NCBI GenBank assembly: GCA_947494545.1
Contig: CANLVH010000010.1
Coordinates: forward strand, 1-64,000
Source: an uncultured Mesonia sp.
GTDB lineage: Bacteria; Bacteroidota; Bacteroidia; Flavobacteriales; Flavobacteriaceae
DNA: 64,000 bases
Direction of reading: 5' to 3'
A program made the translations under genes and the position numbers. Positions within the stretch are counted from its first letter, which is position 1, and each line of letters starts with the position of its first letter. The notes beneath the pieces were generated by a model. It was not told the DNA's origin. It saw only the letters and a program-made list of their open reading frames with translations, and did no database searches. Below are positions 63,555 through 64,000 of this stretch, piece after piece.

Positions 63555-64000
63555 ATGGCACAGCAAACTGCTACCTTACAATTGGGCAAAAAAGCACCCG
63601 ATTTTAAACTCTTGGATGCGGTAACTAAAGATTTTTATCGTTATGAACAAATACGGGGCAAACGCGGAACAATTATTATGTTTTTGGCCAACCATTGTCC
63701 TTACGTGCAATTGGTTGCCAAAGAATTAAGCAGATTAGCAAACGATTATCGTATTCTAGGTTTTGGCTTTGCCGCCATCTCTAGCAACGATGCAGAACAA
63801 TACCCGGCAGATAGTTTTGAAAATATGCGTTTTTTTGCGAGAGATTATGATTTTACCTTTCCTTATTTATACGATGAGTCACAAGAAATCGCTAAAGCGT
63901 ATGCCGCACAATGCACGCCAGATTTTTTTATTTTTAACGCTGAGGACGAGTTGGTGTATCACGGGCAATTAGACGATGCTAGACCAGGAAACGGACTTGC
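63555..64000 (+). CDS. Thioredoxin-like (AhpC/redoxin) protein, 3' end beyond window
   Basis: The first 148 codons of a thioredoxin-fold protein, cut by the window edge. It starts MAQQTATLQLGKKAPDFKLL, then has the region FLANHCPYVQLVAKEL with a single cysteine in place of a CxxC pair, ISSNDAEQYPADSFENM, and AAQCTPDFFIFNAEDELVYHG with a second cysteine before the cis-Pro segment. This is the cytosolic thioredoxin-like family that has NHCPxV. The reduced partner is unknown. The ATG at 63555 sits at the normal start for the family. Confidence 0.85.
   Translation, partial: MAQQTATLQLGKKAPDFKLLDAVTKDFYRYEQIRGKRGTIIMFLANHCPYVQLVAKELSRLANDYRILGFGFAAISSNDAEQYPADSFENMRFFARDYDFTFPYLYDESQEIAKAYAAQCTPDFFIFNAEDELVYHGQLDDARPGNGL

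Overview
The window is chromosomal DNA from a member of the Bacteroidota, almost certainly a marine-type Flavobacteriaceae. The evidence is AT-rich DNA, promoters of the Bacteroidota form TTG-N19/20-TAnnTTTG, a type IX secretion gene (porQ) beside cmk, a MerR-crtI-crtB-crtZ-crtY zeaxanthin cluster, the nusB-DUF1573-yajC order, and many Bacteroidota-style lipoproteins. I cannot name the genus. No rRNA, CRISPR array, prophage, integrase or transposase gene is visible.

Layout. 0-8 kb: a decayed PIN-domain gene, rpsA, cmk, porQ, an FKBP-type lipoprotein with a calcium-binding tail, a heat-shock S4 protein, a phosphoribosyltransferase, aroK, then two identical tRNA-Lys genes inside a patch of partial duplications. 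8-14 kb: a three-gene pyruvate dehydrogenase operon of the homodimeric-E1 type (aceE-aceF-lpdA) whose E2 has a very long charged linker, then tRNA-Leu. 14-24 kb: mostly single-gene units (membrane proteins, a HbpS-like protein, a flavin reductase, a fatty acid hydroxylase broken by one amber codon, DUF808, an M24 peptidase, a Bor-like lipoprotein, a luciferase-like oxidoreductase, a short-chain fatty acid transporter). 24-30 kb: the carotenoid operon, headed by a MerR-type regulator that keeps the residues of cobalamin photoreceptors, followed by a convergent TlpA-type thioredoxin. 30-38 kb: aconitase, and an operon of three SurA-related periplasmic folding factors plus a MoxR ATPase. 38-47 kb: an SRPBCC protein, guaB, and a probable iron-uptake operon (DUF4856 lipoprotein, imelysin, HTTM membrane protein, TonB-dependent receptor). 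47-54 kb: an orphan TPR histidine kinase behind HMG-CoA lyase, a LuxR-type regulator, a small anchored protein, a LysE exporter and pyrD. 54-64 kb: pepT, a YdeI-like protein, yajC/DUF1573/nusB, leucine dehydrogenase, an ABC exporter, a PUR-like protein, a CsaA-like protein and a redoxin cut by the window end.

The main unexplained structure lies between the genes. One is a family of about 150-270 bp intergenic repeats (near 38.6, 40.5, 52.0, 54.0, 54.5 and 62.8 kb) with imperfect inverted ends and hairpins that stay paired through compensatory changes. The other is a 10-base word, CTTTACGGAA, found 20 times exactly, almost always between genes, and also part of the repeat. The carotenoid regulator, the double tRNA-Lys locus, the duplicated tail of a small protein at 51.8-52.2 kb, and the two genes broken by TAG where Trp is expected are the other points worth checking.
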